Source: an uncultured bacterium
GTDB lineage: Bacteria; Verrucomicrobiota; Kiritimatiellia; RFP12; UBA1067
Reading direction: 5' to 3'
Length of the DNA: 49,800 nucleotides
Assembly: GCA_902779075.1 (NCBI GenBank)
Contig: CACZAK010000030.1
Location: 1 to 49,800, forward strand
Each line of letters opens with the position of its first letter. Position 1 is the first letter of the stretch. The translations under genes were made by a program, and so were the position numbers. This document shows, in pieces, positions 1-7,188 of the stretch. The notes below the pieces were generated by a model that worked only from the letters and a program-made list of their open reading frames with translations, did no database searches and was not told where the DNA came from.

Positions 1-22
1 CTTTTTCATGCGGCGCGGCGTC

Positions 23-55
23 GGGCGGGCGGAGCGAACCTCCGCCCAGCCCGCC
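23..55. other. GC-rich inverted repeat at left edge
   Basis: An 8-base stem (GGGCGGAG paired with CTCCGCCC) with further outer GC pairs and one bulge. No T-run follows on either strand, so a terminator role is not shown. What lies to its left is outside the window. Confidence 0.4.
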
Positions 56-64
56 GCTATGCCT

Positions 65-330
65 TCACGGAATGTCCGTTAAAAATCGGGGTAAGCGTGG
101 CTCGGGGAAAATTCGGTAGGATCGTAATGTTTGGCAAGCCAATTGCACCATGCCGGGCGATGATGTCAGCATCTGACGATCCTGAAGAGCAGAAACACCA
201 CTTGGCTCAATTCCATGCGCCTCGTCCAATATTCCTACCATTAATCGTCGTCCGCGAACATCTTGAGCAGAAAACTAGACACCTTGTTCAGTCCATGTCC
301 TTCCATCAGTAGGCCATCGATCTCGTCTGC
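65..330 (-). pseudogene. Possible minus-strand coding remnant, two overlapping short frames
   Basis: On the minus strand an open frame ends with TAA at 243-241, and a second frame begins with an ATG (241-239) that shares one base with that stop. The second frame runs 58 codons to a TGA at 67-65. The first frame has no clear start; its last residues read KVSSFLLKMFADDD. The TAATG overlap is typical of coupled genes, and the residue composition looks protein-like. I recognise no family, and the upstream part runs into a palindrome. This may be the decayed 3' end of a gene or chance. Confidence 0.2.
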
Positions 331-374
331 GGATAATCCGGAGCCAGTTAAAAACCTATTGGAGGAAAGTTTTA

Positions 375-424
375 TCCATGTAGAACATGTAACACATACT
401 GATGGTTTACATGTTCTACATGGA
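375..424. repeat. 18-bp inverted repeat with 14-nt loop
   Basis: The arms 375-392 and 407-424 are perfect reverse complements around a 14-nt centre. Each arm also holds a smaller dyad (CATGT-AGA-ACATG). No T-run follows, so this is not a classical intrinsic terminator. It lies in an AT-richer gene-free stretch and could be a protein-binding dyad or a mobile-element scar. Confidence 0.6.
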
Positions 425-471
425 CAATCAAAAGAGATTTTTCAACTGGTTCTATATTACAAATCCTCTCG

Positions 472-548
472 CTCCAAAACTCCAAAACTCCCAATAGCGA
501 ACACAAGAAAGGCTTTCTCTGCGCGCCCTGCCTCTCTGCGCCTCTGCG
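472..548. repeat. Low-complexity stretch of 8-9 bp period repeats
   Basis: Tandem CTCCAAAA units start at 472 and 480, with a partial unit at 488. CTCTGCG occurs at 517, 534 and 542, with a related CCCTGCC near 526, giving a period of about 8-9 bases. It looks like degenerate short tandem repeats in intergenic DNA. No gene is supported across 250-560 on the plus strand. Confidence 0.5.
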
Positions 549-561
549 TGAAACTTTCTAC

Positions 562-678
562 TATGAGGCCGACCTTGGTGGTGAGATCGAGCTTGCGGCT
601 GGATCGGCGCTCACCAACGCGCCCGCCGCCGACATTGCCGACGTGTCGTACACCGTGACCTACGGACTCAGGTACTAA
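562..678 (+). pseudogene. Possible C-terminal beta-barrel strand remnant
   Basis: Reading from 562 in frame to the TAA at 676-678 gives about 38 residues ending in YTVTYGLRY. That is the alternating, aromatic-terminated pattern of the last strand of autotransporter or other outer-membrane barrels. The sequence upstream in this frame is low-complexity repeat with no start, so only a remnant is present. Family assignment rests on the terminal pattern alone. Confidence 0.35.
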
Positions 679-683
679 AGTAG

Positions 684-712
684 TTGGCGTGGGCGGCAAA
701 AAATGCTACAAT
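684..712 (+). promoter_or_regulatory. Sigma-70-type promoter for the DUF5107 gene
   Basis: TTGGCG at 684-689 and TACAAT at 707-712 are separated by 17 bases, with TG one base before the -10 box. The predicted start lies about 40 nt upstream of the coding region. Confidence 0.6.
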
Positions 713-765
713 ATTTGCGTTTTTACACCACGCAATACAACGGGTATTAGGAGCAGAAGGTGGCT

Positions 766-3700
766 ATGAAAACAAATAAAGTAAAGAGCGGCAATTTTCA
801 GGTGAAAGTCAAGCGCGAGAAGATCGCAATCAAGACGTATCCGGTGGGTGAGCCGGAGAAGAACCCGATGTTCTTCGAGAAGCGGGTCTACCAGGGATCG
901 TGCGGGAAGGTGTATCCCGTGCCGTTCATCGACAAGGTTTACGACACGCCGTCGATGAAGAAGTACGACACCGTGACGCTCGAGAACGAGTACGTGCGCC
1001 TTGTGCTCCTGCCGGAACTCGGCGGGCGCATATACATCGCCCAGGACAAAAAGAACGGCAACTACGACTTTTTCTACCGCAACGACGTGATCAAGCCTGC
1101 GCTCGTCGGACTCGCCGGTCCGTGGGTGAGCGGTGGCGTTGAGTTCAACTGGCCGCAGCACCACCGTCCCGCCACGTTCATGCCGACTGACGTCGAGATC
1201 GAGAAGGGCAAGGACGGCAGCGTGACGGTGTGGATGAGCGACCACGATCCGCTCACGCGCATGAGGGGCACGCACGGCATCTGCCTGAAGCCCGGAAGTT
1301 GTCTCGTCGAGCTGAAGGCGCGTCTCTACAACCGCACGCCGTTCACGCAGACGTTCCTCTGGTGGGCGAACGTCGCCGCACGTGTCCACGACCAGTACGA
1401 GAGTTTCTTCCCGCCGGACGTCGAATACGTCGCCGACCACGCGGTGCGCGCGATGTCGTCCTTCCCCGAGGCGCTCCAAAAGTACTATGGGGTCGACTAC
1501 GGCCAACGCACGGGCGCAAACAACCTTTGCTGGTACAAGAACATCCCCGTGCCGACCTCGTACATGATCTGCGCGACGAAGTACGACTTCTTCGGCGGCT
1601 ACGACCACGCGGCGCAGGGCGGGTTCGTCCATGTGGCCGACCGGCACATTGCCCCCGGCAAGAAGCAGTGGACGTGGGGCAACCATCCGTTCGGATACGC
1701 CTGGGACCGAGAACTTACGGACGACAGCGGACCCTACATCGAGCTGATGGCGGGCGTCTATACCGACAACCAGCCCGACTTCACGTACCTGATGCCGTAC
1801 GAAACGAAGACGTTCTCGCAGTACTGGTGGCCGTACCAGAAGATCGGCGTGCCGCAGAACGCGAACAGGGACGCGGCGGTGCGGCTTGTTGAGGGGGAAA
1901 TTGGTGTCGCCGTGTCGCGTCCGATGAAGGGCGCGAAGATCCGCGTGATACGCGGCTGGAAGGTCGTGAAGGAAGTCAAGGTCGATTTGTCGCCGGAGAG
2001 GCCGTGGATTGCTGGAGCGGATGCGAAACAGCAAGCGTACGACAGCAAGGTAGGGCGCGGACTCCGGCCGCGCCGACAGCAAGCGTACGACAGCAAGGCG
2101 GGGGATGTCCTTGTTGTGCTTGACGGCGAAAATGAAGTGATCCGCTGTGAATTGGCGGCGAAGAAAAAACAACGCAAACTCGAGCAGATCAAGGACAAGC
2201 GTCCCGTGGCGACGGAGCCGCCCGCGCCGAAGGACATCGCAAGCGCGGACGAGCTGTTCCTCACTGCCGAACATCTCGACCAGTACAGGCATCCGACACG
2301 CGCGCCCGAAACGTATCTCGACGAGCTTCTGCGGCGCGATCCGGGCGACTGCCGCGCGCACATTCTCTACGGCAAGCGGCTTCTTTCGCGCGGGCTCTTC
2401 GAAGAGGCGCGGGATCATTTCGCGGCGGCCGTCGCACGGCTCACGTTCAGGCATCCGAATCCCTATACGGGCGAAGCGCATTACTATCTCGGCCTTGCGC
2501 TCGACTTCCTCGGCAAAGATGACCTCGCCTACGACGCCTACTACAAGGCAACGTGGGATGGTGCATGGAAGTCTTCGGCCGAAACGCGCCTCGCGATGAT
2601 CGACATGCGGCGCGGAAAAATCTCGCGTCTCACGTCTCATGTCTCACGTCAGAAACAGGACTGGCCTTTTTACAGCCCCGATATGACCCTTGACGCGGCG
2701 TATGATTTGATCGAGATGGGGCAGAAGGATGAAGCGAGGGAACTGCTGGAGAAGTATTTGAAGGAGCGTGCGTGCGGCGGTGCGCGCGCTGCGGGCGAAA
2801 GCGACTTGATGGTGAAGTATGTGTTGGAGTGGTTGGGGAGACAGCAAGCGTACAACAGCAAGGTAGGGCGCGGACTCCGGCCGCGCCGACAGCAAGCGTA
2901 CAACAGCAAGGGGAAATCGCCGGACTGGTTCTTCCCGTCGCGGTTGTGGGACTATCGGGTGTTACGCGATCTTTGGGCGTGGGGCGACAGATCGCGCAAC
3001 GTCGCTTACGGACTCGGGAACTTCCTCTACGACCGCAAACGGCATGAAGAGGCGCTCGCAATGTGGAAGGTTGCCGTCAAGGCCGATCCGTCGTTCGCGA
3101 CGGCGTGGCGCAACCTAGGTGTTGCGCTCTGGAACGTGCGGCGCGACGCGAAGGGTGCGATGTCCGCGTATCAGAAGGCGATGAAGGCCGATCCTAAGGA
3201 TGCGCGCCTCGTCGCGGAATATGACCAGCTTTGCGAAAAGTGCAAGGTATCGAGCGCGGAGCGGCTGAAATTCCTCGAAGGTAAGGCTGCGCTTGTCGCG
3301 ATGCGCGACGACGCGACGGTGCAGTACGTGACGTGTCTGAACGACGTAGGACGGTACGATGACGCGCTCAAGGTGCTTGCCTCGCGTCGATTCCACCCGT
3401 GGGAGGGCGGCGAAGGGAAGGTGCTCGCGCAGTATACGCGCGCACATTTGGCGTTGGGGTGGGCGGCGGTCATGCGGCTCGCCGAGGACGGCTCGCCCCA
3501 CCAGATACGGCTCGCCGAGGACGGCTCGCCCTACCAGATTGCGCTTGAACATGCCGAGAAGGCGTTTGACACGCCGGAGAACCTGGGCGAGGCGTATCAC
3601 CTGTTGCAGGCGAAGGCCGACGTGAACTACCTCAAGGGCATGGCGCTGCGCGGGCTCGGACGCGAAGCCGAGGCGAAGGCAGCCTTTACGGCGGCCGCCG

Positions 3701-3990
3701 ACGAGGCGGGCGACTTCCAGTCGATGGCCGTCACGGAGTATTCGGAGCTTTCGTACTGGCGCGGACTCGCCCTCGCGGCGCTTGGCCGCAAGAAGGACGC
3801 GAAGGCGCTCTTCAAGGGCATGAAGGCGTTTGCCGAGAAGGGACTCAAGACGCCGTTCAAGATCGACTACTTTGCGACGTCGTTGCCGCTGCTGCTCATC
3901 TTCGACGACGACCTCGAAGCGGTCAAGAACGAGCGGATGCGCAACTTGGTTGCGCTTGCGGACAAGGGTATCGAGGCTGTTGCGAAATGA
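766..3990 (+). CDS. DUF5107 domain protein with TPR-like repeats
   Basis: A protein of about 1,074 residues. The N-terminal part (about residues 20-400) matches the DUF5107 pattern, including LLPELGGRIY, GVEFNWPQHH and TFLWWANVA. The family is thought to have a mutarotase-like beta-sandwich and to act on carbohydrates; its exact reaction is not known to me. The C-terminal half holds TPR-like helices (for example AWRNLGVALWNVRRDAKGA). No signal peptide is visible, so it may be cytoplasmic. A GTG at 760 is an equally plausible start; ATG 766 has AGAAGG five bases upstream. Four inserted repeat units interrupt it in frame (2029-2097, 2842-2910, and a tandem pair at 3475-3540). The stop overlaps an ATG at 3987 of the next frame. 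Confidence 0.85.
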   Translation: MKTNKVKSGNFQVKVKREKIAIKTYPVGEPEKNPMFFEKRVYQGSCGKVYPVPFIDKVYDTPSMKKYDTVTLENEYVRLVLLPELGGRIYIAQDKKNGNYDFFYRNDVIKPALVGLAGPWVSGGVEFNWPQHHRPATFMPTDVEIEKGKDGSVTVWMSDHDPLTRMRGTHGICLKPGSCLVELKARLYNRTPFTQTFLWWANVAARVHDQYESFFPPDVEYVADHAVRAMSSFPEALQKYYGVDYGQRTGANNLCWYKNIPVPTSYMICATKYDFFGGYDHAAQGGFVHVADRHIAPGKKQWTWGNHPFGYAWDRELTDDSGPYIELMAGVYTDNQPDFTYLMPYETKTFSQYWWPYQKIGVPQNANRDAAVRLVEGEIGVAVSRPMKGAKIRVIRGWKVVKEVKVDLSPERPWIAGADAKQQAYDSKVGRGLRPRRQQAYDSKAGDVLVVLDGENEVIRCELAAKKKQRKLEQIKDKRPVATEPPAPKDIASADELFLTAEHLDQYRHPTRAPETYLDELLRRDPGDCRAHILYGKRLLSRGLFEEARDHFAAAVARLTFRHPNPYTGEAHYYLGLALDFLGKDDLAYDAYYKATWDGAWKSSAETRLAMIDMRRGKISRLTSHVSRQKQDWPFYSPDMTLDAAYDLIEMGQKDEARELLEKYLKERACGGARAAGESDLMVKYVLEWLGRQQAYNSKVGRGLRPRRQQAYNSKGKSPDWFFPSRLWDYRVLRDLWAWGDRSRNVAYGLGNFLYDRKRHEEALAMWKVAVKADPSFATAWRNLGVALWNVRRDAKGAMSAYQKAMKADPKDARLVAEYDQLCEKCKVSSAERLKFLEGKAALVAMRDDATVQYVTCLNDVGRYDDALKVLASRRFHPWEGGEGKVLAQYTRAHLALGWAAVMRLAEDGSPHQIRLAEDGSPYQIALEHAEKAFDTPENLGEAYHLLQAKADVNYLKGMALRGLGREAEAKAAFTAAADEAGDFQSMAVTEYSELSYWRGLALAALGRKKDAKALFKGMKAFAEKGLKTPFKIDYFATSLPLLLIFDDDLEAVKNERMRNLVALADKGIEAVAK
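2029..2097 (+). repeat. In-frame composite palindromic insert, copy 1
   Basis: This 69-nt (23-codon) segment has two direct 21-nt flanks (CAGCAAG-CGTACGA-CAGCAAG) around a core that begins GGTAGGGCG and folds as GGCGCGG/CCGCGCC. It encodes QQAYDSK, then VGRGLRPRR, then QQAYDSK inside the DUF5107 protein, between its two regions. A second copy lies at 2842-2910. Confidence 0.85.
2627..2650 (+). repeat. Heptamer tandem repeat inside the DUF5107 gene
   Basis: Three consecutive 7-base units (GTCTCAC, GTCTCAT, GTCTCAC) and a partial fourth sit in frame and encode the atypical stretch RLTSHVSR between TPR-like helices. A 7-base unit cannot keep frame copy by copy, so the total inserted length must have been compensated. 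Confidence 0.6.
2842..2910 (+). repeat. In-frame composite palindromic insert, copy 2
   Basis: A second 69-nt copy of the element at 2029, in the same gene and frame. Both flanks here carry TACAACAGC where both flanks of copy 1 carry TACGACAGC. The paired change suggests that the flanks were homogenised together or that each element inserted as a unit. Confidence 0.85.
3475..3540 (+). repeat. Tandem pair of 33-nt hairpin elements in frame
   Basis: Two adjacent 33-nt units differ at two positions and encode RLAEDGSPHQI and RLAEDGSPYQI. On the opposite strand the second unit begins GGTAGGGCG, and the following stem is the same as in the GH78 copies except for a compensatory G-C to C-G swap. 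The pair sits between TPR-like helices, where an extra loop would be tolerated. Confidence 0.85.
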
Positions 3991-4031
3991 AGACGGGACT
4001 GGCGCTGCGGAAGCGAAAGGGAGGAGGTATC

Positions 4032-7000
4032 GTGAAGAATGCGATTTTTGCTGTAGCTGCGGCACTTGTCGTGGGCTTGCCGTGCGTGGTTCGCGGTGAG
4101 AGCGGCGGGATGATCGTGTTGCAGACGGGAAGCGACTGGTGCGAGAGCGGCGAGGACGTGCGCAAGGTGTTTGAGAGCCCGGCGTTTCGTCGTGCGTTGG
4201 TGCGGCGCGGCGGGTACGATCTCGCCGTGTACGACGACATGGAGCGCCCCACGCCGAAGGTTGTGGCGGCTAACAAGGCGCTGGGGAAGTCGTTCGTCCG
4301 GTCCTCACGCCTTCCGGCGATTTCCTTCCTTTCGCCGCAGCCGCGCCGTTTCTTCGCGCTCATCGAGAACATCCCCTACGACATCACGCCACAGGAGTTG
4401 GCCAAGCAGGTGAACGACGCGCTCGCCTCTCGCAAGGAGGTCGAGGCTCTGTTCAAGCAGGGGGCGCGTCAGCGCATGACCAACCCGGAGGCTGCCGCTG
4501 CCGCATACGGAGCAGGCTTCGAGATCCTTGCCAAAAATGCGGGGGACCTCAACGAGGGACGCACGCGGAAGGGCGCGTTCGCATACGGGGAAGAGTTCCA
4601 GATGTTGCTGAAGCTTGATGCGGGGGACCGTTTCGGATGGCGGATGCGTTTTGAGTCGGGATACGGCTTCGGGATCGTGGAGAAGGCGAACAAGATGAAG
4701 GGTACCGGCTATTTGGACGAGCAGAAGAAATATATCGCGTCGCTCCGCGCCATTCCCACCAACCACCTGACCGTTGTGCAGCGCCAATGCATTGAGATGG
4801 CCGAATACGCGATTTTGCGCGAGGGCGGAGATTCGGCCCGTGCGAAGACGGTGCTGAAAAACGCATTCGCGATGGGGCGCGATACGGTGTGGGGACAGTG
4901 CGCAATGGGTTATCTGATTCTGTCCGGCGAGTACATCGAACGCAAGCCCAAGTACCGCGCCACGGTCCGTTCCAGACCCGGGCAGGGTCCGCAAATGCGT
5001 CCCTTCAATCCGAGCAAGCTGACGGCGCGCATCGAGCAAATCGGCGCGGACGCAGAGCTTACCGAGGCGCAGAAAACCGACATTGTCCGATACACCGTGC
5101 TGCAGCGCGTCGGCATCGACGAGTTCAACGAGCTTATCGAGCGTCCGGGCGCGTGGCCGTTTATCGCGACATTCATCAAGGACCGCCCGTGGATGGAGGA
5201 TTTCGTGTGGAGTGGGCCGTGTGCCTCCCGCGCACTGTCCGCGCTGGAGTCGCTGGTGTATCAGGACAACGGGCGTTGGATCAACGGCGACGGGCCAGGC
5301 AGGAAGTTCGCGACGGCTCTGGCGCTCGAGTATCCCAAAGGCGACGAAGAATGGCTTGCGGACTATCTCGATGCCTACCGCGAGACGGCGAACGCGAAGC
5401 GTCTCCACCGCCATGCGCTTACGCAGCCCGTGTGGCAGTGGCGGTACGCGCTGGCCCGGCGTGGATCAATCGACGCGGACGACCCTCCAAACCAGCAACG
5501 ATTCATGGAGAAGTTCTGCAACATGAACGTGGCGCGAAACGGCGGCGCCCACTGGTTCGTCCCGTACCGCCTCTTCAACTGCTTCGGGGAGTCTGTCCAC
5601 TCGCCAGAATACTACAAGCCGTGGGTCACGGCGGGTGAATGGCCCAAGCGGAAGTATACGTACATCGTCGGCGGCGTGTGCGGCGAACTATCCACGTTCG
5701 GTTCCATCTGCTCCGCCGTACACGGCCTGCCCGCCATCACGTGCGGACAGCCCGGACATTGCGCGTACACGCGTCGTCTCCTAAACGGTACCTGGCACAT
5801 CGACAACAACATCGCCCCGCCCACGACCATGCGCACGTTCTGGCCGAATGGCGGACGGTGGACGTATCTCCAGGCGGACGAGGGAATGTTCGAGGGCGAC
5901 CGCGAGAAACGCCTAAACGCTGACCGTTTTGTCGAGTTGGCCCGCTTCGCCGAGGACAAGGAGCGTCCGGCGGAGGAAGTGGCGGCATTCTACGCGCGCG
6001 CCTGCCGCGAATGGCCCACGCACTACGGCGCCTGGCGCGCGTGGGGGGACTGGATAGTCCGCGCGGGGCGTCCGCTTGGCGAATACCGTAAATTCGCCCA
6101 TGCCGCCGTTGCGGCTCTGAAGGGCTTGCGTCAACCGCTCTGGGATTTGCTCACGCCATACTACAGGCGGGTCGTGGAGAGGAAGGGCGTGGATGTACTT
6201 GCCGTCGCTCTCATTGAGCTTGCACCGGCGCTCAGACAGGACGACGGGAGAATTCAGGAGGAGGGTGACTTCAGGGCGGCGGTCGCGAAATGGGCTGCGC
6301 CTATCGCGGAAAATCCGGCGCTGATGGAACAGGTGTCCATGGCCGTCCTTACGGCGCAGAGCGGGACGCGCAACTATTTCGCCCAGGCACTGGCATGGTG
6401 CGGCGACTTCATCATCGATGACGAGAAGCGGCTTGCAAAGCTGCTGGATCTGGCCAGTACGGCGTCGAAGGCAAAGAAAAAGGGTGTAGTTGTTCCACAG
6501 CAGTCGTTCCTTGCGCCGCTCATCCTCTCCGCCTCCGTAAACGGGAACCTTTCAGTGTTCCAGAAACTTTCGGCGATGCAGGACAAGCTCGCCAAGTACA
6601 AGCCGAAGGGCAAGCGTTATACGTTGCACGATTTCGATGCGGAACTGATCTCCGCTGACGGATTGCTGAGGACCTCGTCGTCACCCCATGGCGACACGCC
6701 AGGCGCATACGCCCACGCGCTTGACGGGCGGCCATGCACGGGGAACGCGTTTAAGACAGACAAGGAAACGTCGCCGTGGGCGATGGTGATGCTGCCCAAG
6801 CCCGCTGCTGTGAAAGGGGTAGTCGTAGTGGACGCCGGAAAGGACAACAAAGCCCGTTCCTTGCAGACGCCTCTCGAGGTGGCGCTTTCGGAGGACGGAC
6901 AGAACTGGCAAACGGTACATACCGAATCCGAACCTCGCGAGTTGCACCGGGTTGACCTGAAGAAAAACAGGAACAAGTACCTCTTTGTGCGCGTTCGCAG

Positions 7001-7064
7001 GTCGCCCGGCGTGCAGAACGAACCGTTCAGTCTTGCAAAGATCCTCGTTTACGGTAGAAAGTAA
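4032..7064 (+). CDS. Secreted transglutaminase-like protein with discoidin-type C-terminus
   Basis: About 1,010 residues. GTG 4032 is preferred over ATG 3987: it has GGAGGAGG just upstream and gives a clean signal peptide (VKNAIFAVAAALVVGLP). After the signal comes a thioredoxin-like beginning with TGSDWCESGE, which has only one cysteine. A transglutaminase-like core carries C550 (GGVCGELSTF), H576 (GQPGHCAY) and D591 (TWHIDNN), a plausible catalytic triad. The last 130 or so residues resemble an F5/8 type C carbohydrate-binding domain (LDGRPCTGNAFKTD, then VALSEDGQNW). Likely periplasmic or surface-exposed, acting on peptides or glycoproteins; the substrate is unknown. The reading frame is otherwise intact. 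Confidence 0.75.
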   Translation: MKNAIFAVAAALVVGLPCVVRGESGGMIVLQTGSDWCESGEDVRKVFESPAFRRALVRRGGYDLAVYDDMERPTPKVVAANKALGKSFVRSSRLPAISFLSPQPRRFFALIENIPYDITPQELAKQVNDALASRKEVEALFKQGARQRMTNPEAAAAAYGAGFEILAKNAGDLNEGRTRKGAFAYGEEFQMLLKLDAGDRFGWRMRFESGYGFGIVEKANKMKGTGYLDEQKKYIASLRAIPTNHLTVVQRQCIEMAEYAILREGGDSARAKTVLKNAFAMGRDTVWGQCAMGYLILSGEYIERKPKYRATVRSRPGQGPQMRPFNPSKLTARIEQIGADAELTEAQKTDIVRYTVLQRVGIDEFNELIERPGAWPFIATFIKDRPWMEDFVWSGPCASRALSALESLVYQDNGRWINGDGPGRKFATALALEYPKGDEEWLADYLDAYRETANAKRLHRHALTQPVWQWRYALARRGSIDADDPPNQQRFMEKFCNMNVARNGGAHWFVPYRLFNCFGESVHSPEYYKPWVTAGEWPKRKYTYIVGGVCGELSTFGSICSAVHGLPAITCGQPGHCAYTRRLLNGTWHIDNNIAPPTTMRTFWPNGGRWTYLQADEGMFEGDREKRLNADRFVELARFAEDKERPAEEVAAFYARACREWPTHYGAWRAWGDWIVRAGRPLGEYRKFAHAAVAALKGLRQPLWDLLTPYYRRVVERKGVDVLAVALIELAPALRQDDGRIQEEGDFRAAVAKWAAPIAENPALMEQVSMAVLTAQSGTRNYFAQALAWCGDFIIDDEKRLAKLLDLASTASKAKKKGVVVPQQSFLAPLILSASVNGNLSVFQKLSAMQDKLAKYKPKGKRYTLHDFDAELISADGLLRTSSSPHGDTPGAYAHALDGRPCTGNAFKTDKETSPWAMVMLPKPAAVKGVVVVDAGKDNKARSLQTPLEVALSEDGQNWQTVHTESEPRELHRVDLKKNRNKYLFVRVRRSPGVQNEPFSLAKILVYGRK

Positions 7065-7153
7065 TAAAAGAAGCAAAAAACATCTTAAAACATCTTATAT
7101 TTGCGGCCCATTCTGAGGTAAAAGTCAAACCCGTACACAAGGGTGAAGGAATA

Positions 7154-7162
7154 TGGTATAAT
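7154..7162 (+). promoter_or_regulatory. Extended -10 promoter for the S41 peptidase gene
   Basis: TGG precedes TATAAT (7157-7162). No good -35 box lies 16-18 bases upstream, so the extended -10 element probably carries recognition. It lies 27 nt before the ATG at 7189. Confidence 0.65.
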
Positions 7163-7188
7163 CATCGCCCAAAAGAAATAAGGATCCG

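Noticed and set aside
7..9. Minus-strand ATG-AAA-AAG at the extreme left as a gene start
   Set aside because: Only three codons are visible and no ribosome-binding site is close; cannot be supported.
706..2640. 644-residue open frame on the minus strand opposite DUF5107
   Set aside because: A GC-rich mirror frame of a well-supported gene; arginine- and valine-rich with no domain pattern, and its end runs through the promoter at 684-712.
3475..3540. CRISPR-like array
   Set aside because: Two adjacent 33-nt units without spacers, inside an open reading frame; the same holds for the other paired repeats.
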